Positions 61,755 to 64,000 of a DNA stretch of 64,000 nt are shown here, piece by piece. Position 1 is the stretch's first letter. The number at the start of each line of letters is the position of its first letter. The position numbers were made by a program, and so were the translations under genes. The stretch is from Mycobacterium sp. Z3061 (GTDB taxonomy: Bacteria > Actinomycetota > Actinomycetes > Mycobacteriales > Mycobacteriaceae), in assembly GCF_031583025.1 (NCBI RefSeq), contig NZ_CP134062.1, forward strand, positions 5,553,234 to 5,617,233. The letters are read 5' to 3'. The notes below the pieces were generated by a model. It ran no database searches. It saw nothing but the letters and a program-made list of their open reading frames with translations, and was not told the DNA's origin.

Positions 61755-64000
61755 TACAGCAGTGTTCCTTGCTCGTCCGACACCGTCTTCCCACGGCGGT
61801 CTTTGGCTTTGGGCTTCACCGTCTGTTTGGCTTCCTCGTCGGCGCGGCGATGGTTTTCCTCCAACAGCCGATCCAAAATTTCGACTCGCGCCGCCGGACT
61901 CACCGTCCAGCGCTGCATCTGGCGGTAAGTGTGGAAGCCGTGCTTAAGCGGAATGTCGGACCACCCGTAAGCGGCTATCACGGCCTGATCGAGCTCAGCA
62001 TGAATCTCACGTAGCCGGGCAATATCCGAGTCAGAACCGTCAGCTATTTGTGGCTCATTGACGAGATTGTAAAGCTGGGTGAGGCCTAGATCGCGACGTA
62101 ACATGACCTCGCGGCGCTCCGTGTCAAGCGAATGCCCAATGGCTTCCATCCACTCAGTTGAGTCTGGACGCGGGAAGGTCTCGAACACTTCGGACGGTGT
62201 GTACTGGGTGTCCGTTCTTAGCGTCGCGCCATACTTTGTCGACCAAGCCTGGTGTAACGACGACGAAAGGACAGCCTGTTCACCAAAGCTGTCCGTCGCG
62301 AAGATGACGACCTTTTCATTAAACATCTGGCGTGTGGGAACACGTAAAGGCATCAGAGTCTTACTTATACGCGCAATCGCTAGCACTTCATCAAGGTCTG
62401 CAATGGCCTGCCGAAGAGCGGGAGCGGGACGACGAAAGCGCCACCAGTCAGGAAGCAGTTGAGCAGGGCGACCCACCGACCGGGCCAACCATGCGAAGCA
62501 ATTTGTGTAGCGTTCCGCTTCTTCTTCGGTGATACCGCCAAAGTCGATTACCCATCGGCTTGCGGTTATCGTCGATGAACTGTTCAAATCCTGCCCGTTA
62601 ATGAGCGGCTTCAAAACATCGCCTTCGGAAGGCGCCTTGACGAGGATGGCCTGCGCGTCCTCCGGCGCCAGCAAGAAGGCCAACGTTCCGGGTTCGGCTC
62701 CTCTGAACGCAATGCCGCGACAAGATAGGAGCGGTTTTGGGAATCCGCTTGATCTCCCCTCAGGCTCAAGCAGCGTAGAAACTTTCGGTACAGCCTGATC
62801 GTCAGCAATACACGGAACGGCGGGATCGATGCTTCGAGCCGTCGCCCAAACCGCGGCGTATTCGAGGTTGGCTGTCTTTACCGGCCAAGAGCGGCTTTGG
62901 ATTGCCCTTGTAATAGTCATGCCTGATTTGACGAGCCGGTCCAGTCCGACTTCACGGGTGACGCCTTGCGCAATGGTGTTTGTGGCGATGAGTCCTAGCG
63001 TCCCATGTTCAGAAAGTACATCTCTCGCACGTAGGAAGAAGTAGGCCGCTTGATCGGCTGTGCCTTTGGTTCCTGCTGCCAGTACGTTGACGAGCCATTC
63101 TCTTACATTGGTCCCGACTGCGCCGCCCAGCTTCCCACCCCCAAGGAATGGTGGATTTCCAACGATCGCGTCAAAACCGCCGCGTTCGACTATCACGTCG
63201 GGGGCTTCGATGATCCAGTGGTTGGGATGCCACCGTTTGTAGTCGGTAGGCACGGTCGGCGTGAGGCCGCTGCTGATCATCGAGTCAAGCATCGTCGAGT
63301 CGGGTTGGCCGGATTCGGAATGCGCAGCTTTGACCGCGATGCGCAGGTTTTCGTATGCCTCGTCTAAGGGCTTGCCTGGTTTCCCGCCGACGGATAACCC
63401 GGCTGCTAGGACACCGTCAGCGATCTTGCGCAGTTCCGCTGTCACATCGCGCAATCGAGCCAGTTGTCGGCGTTTGGCGGCGCTGTTGCGGGCTGGGTTG
63501 CTCTCATCGATTTCGGTGGCGAGTTGCCGGCGCAGTTCGGCGGCCTTGACGATGATGGCGTCGATGTCGACGTCGAAGATGTCGAACATCTCGCCGACCG
63601 GTACGCGTGACGGATCGATGTGCAGCTTGCGAAGCTGTTTTAAATCCGTCAATCCCAACAATGAATTGCCGAGGAAGATCTTGTCATCCACGAAGGAGAA
63701 CGGCAGGTCACGGTCCAACGACACAAGCCATAGCGAGAGTTTGCACATCTCGACGGCCATGTCGTTGATGTCGGCGCCGTAGAGGCAGTTGGCGACGACT
63801 TCGCGGATGGCGCGGCCGTATCGGTCGGCGCGGCGGGCGTTGGCGGGATCCTCGGCAGTCCACGCCTCGACCACCCGGTCGGCCAGATAGTTGGCGGCCG
63901 AGACCAGGAATGCTCCTGAACCACAGGCGATGTCGGCCACCTTGAGGCTTAGCAGGTCGTCAGACGATTTCAGTTTCCACTGTGATTCGTCGGCAGTCTG
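61754..64000 (-). CDS. drmMI: DISARM adenine-specific DNA methyltransferase DrmMI, C-terminal part (N-terminus outside window)
   Basis: The open frame runs from 64000 to 61754 (about 748 codons) and continues past the window end. SAM motif I is VADIACGSGAFLV (around 63900-63940), and the amino-methylase catalytic motif NPPF lies at 63146-63157 within IVGNPPFLGGGK. Downstream is a large target-recognition-type region like class I DISARM/type IIG methylases. In DISARM it marks host DNA so that the helicase complex ignores it. The gene heads the visible operon; drmD (SNF2-type) would be expected upstream, beyond 64000. The middle of the gene is visibly less GC-rich. Confidence 0.9.
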   Translation of the reverse strand, partial: QTADESQWKLKSSDDLLSLKVADIACGSGAFLVSAANYLADRVVEAWTAEDPANARRADRYGRAIREVVANCLYGADINDMAVEMCKLSLWLVSLDRDLPFSFVDDKIFLGNSLLGLTDLKQLRKLHIDPSRVPVGEMFDIFDVDIDAIIVKAAELRRQLATEIDESNPARNSAAKRRQLARLRDVTAELRKIADGVLAAGLSVGGKPGKPLDEAYENLRIAVKAAHSESGQPDSTMLDSMISSGLTPTVPTDYKRWHPNHWIIEAPDVIVERGGFDAIVGNPPFLGGGKLGGAVGTNVREWLVNVLAAGTKGTADQAAYFFLRARDVLSEHGTLGLIATNTIAQGVTREVGLDRLVKSGMTITRAIQSRSWPVKTANLEYAAVWATARSIDPAVPCIADDQAVPKVSTLLEPEGRSSGFPKPLLSCRGIAFRGAEPGTLAFLLAPEDAQAILVKAPSEGDVLKPLINGQDLNSSSTITASRWVIDFGGITEEEAERYTNCFAWLARSVGRPAQLLPDWWRFRRPAPALRQAIADLDEVLAIARISKTLMPLRVPTRQMFNEKVVIFATDSFGEQAVLSSSLHQAWSTKYGATLRTDTQYTPSEVFETFPRPDSTEWMEAIGHSLDTERREVMLRRDLGLTQLYNLVNEPQIADGSDSDIARLREIHAELDQAVIAAYGWSDIPLKHGFHTYRQMQRWTVSPAARVEILDRLLEENHRRADEEAKQTVKPKAKDRRGKTVSDEQGTLL

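Overview
This window is high-GC actinobacterial DNA from a Mycobacterium, most likely a slow-growing non-tuberculous species. The evidence is an adjacent PE/PPE pair of the PPE-SVP type, GTG/TTG starts, many 4-bp ATGA/GTGA overlaps, and a core gene order (metG, DUF4832 protein, pabB, Leu/Pro/Gly-rich exported protein, rsmI, pmt, arcA, alkB-like, DUF5642 lipoprotein, CNB-GNAT acetyltransferase). That order matches, as I remember it, Rv1007c down to Rv0998 of M. tuberculosis. No species call is possible from sequence reading alone.

Region 1 (1-1760): the 3' part of metG, a 51/52-bp tandem repeat that begins inside the metG stop region, and a small PAS-domain protein.

Region 2 (1.8-26.8 kb): a large surface-polysaccharide locus between metG and the DUF4832/pabB part of the core. 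It encodes an acetyltransferase, two GBL-receptor-like TetR regulators and a PE/PPE pair. A plus-strand operon (6.0-16.8 kb) follows: nucleotidyltransferase, PIG-L deacetylase, WecG/TagA glycosyltransferase, WbaP/CpsE-type polyprenyl-phosphate sugar transferase, Wzx flippase, a GT2-GT4 fusion, two TylCIII-type C-methyltransferase relatives and a further glycosyltransferase. A convergent minus-strand unit holds a GAF-GGDEF-EAL protein, an exported DUF4832 protein, a Wzc-like protein lacking the Walker A lysine, a Wzy-like polymerase and a GT4-FkbM fusion. Together they look like a complete Wzx/Wzy-type exopolysaccharide pathway: initiation, assembly, flipping, polymerisation and chain-length control. 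Three or four transcription units carry a similar AT-rich promoter motif, which suggests co-regulation, including of the PE/PPE pair.

Region 3 (26.8-44.4 kb): mostly core genes. They are an NADH-dehydrogenase-like flavoprotein with an ECF41-type sigma factor, pabB, rsmI, protein mannosyltransferase, a DUF559 protein, arginine deiminase, an AlkB-like dioxygenase, two DUF5642 lipoproteins, a cAMP-responsive lysine acetyltransferase, a methyltransferase, a DUF4239 membrane protein and a PAS-SpoIIE-HATPase-STAS regulator.

Region 4 (44.4-51.5 kb): accessory metabolism under local regulators. It has an AraC regulator, a TetR plus putative diiron protein, a TetR plus cytochrome P450, a TetR divergent from an alpha/beta hydrolase with two matching operators, and a short-chain dehydrogenase.

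Region 5 (51.5-64 kb): a mobile element. It opens with the C-terminal stub of a tyrosine integrase reading through a tRNA 3' end (att site). Next come 17-bp direct repeats, a degenerate 35-38-bp tandem array, small phage-like genes and a DUF3631 ATPase. Convergent to these is a class 1 DISARM anti-phage operon (drmMI partial, drmA, drmB, drmC) that runs off the window end, where drmD would be expected.
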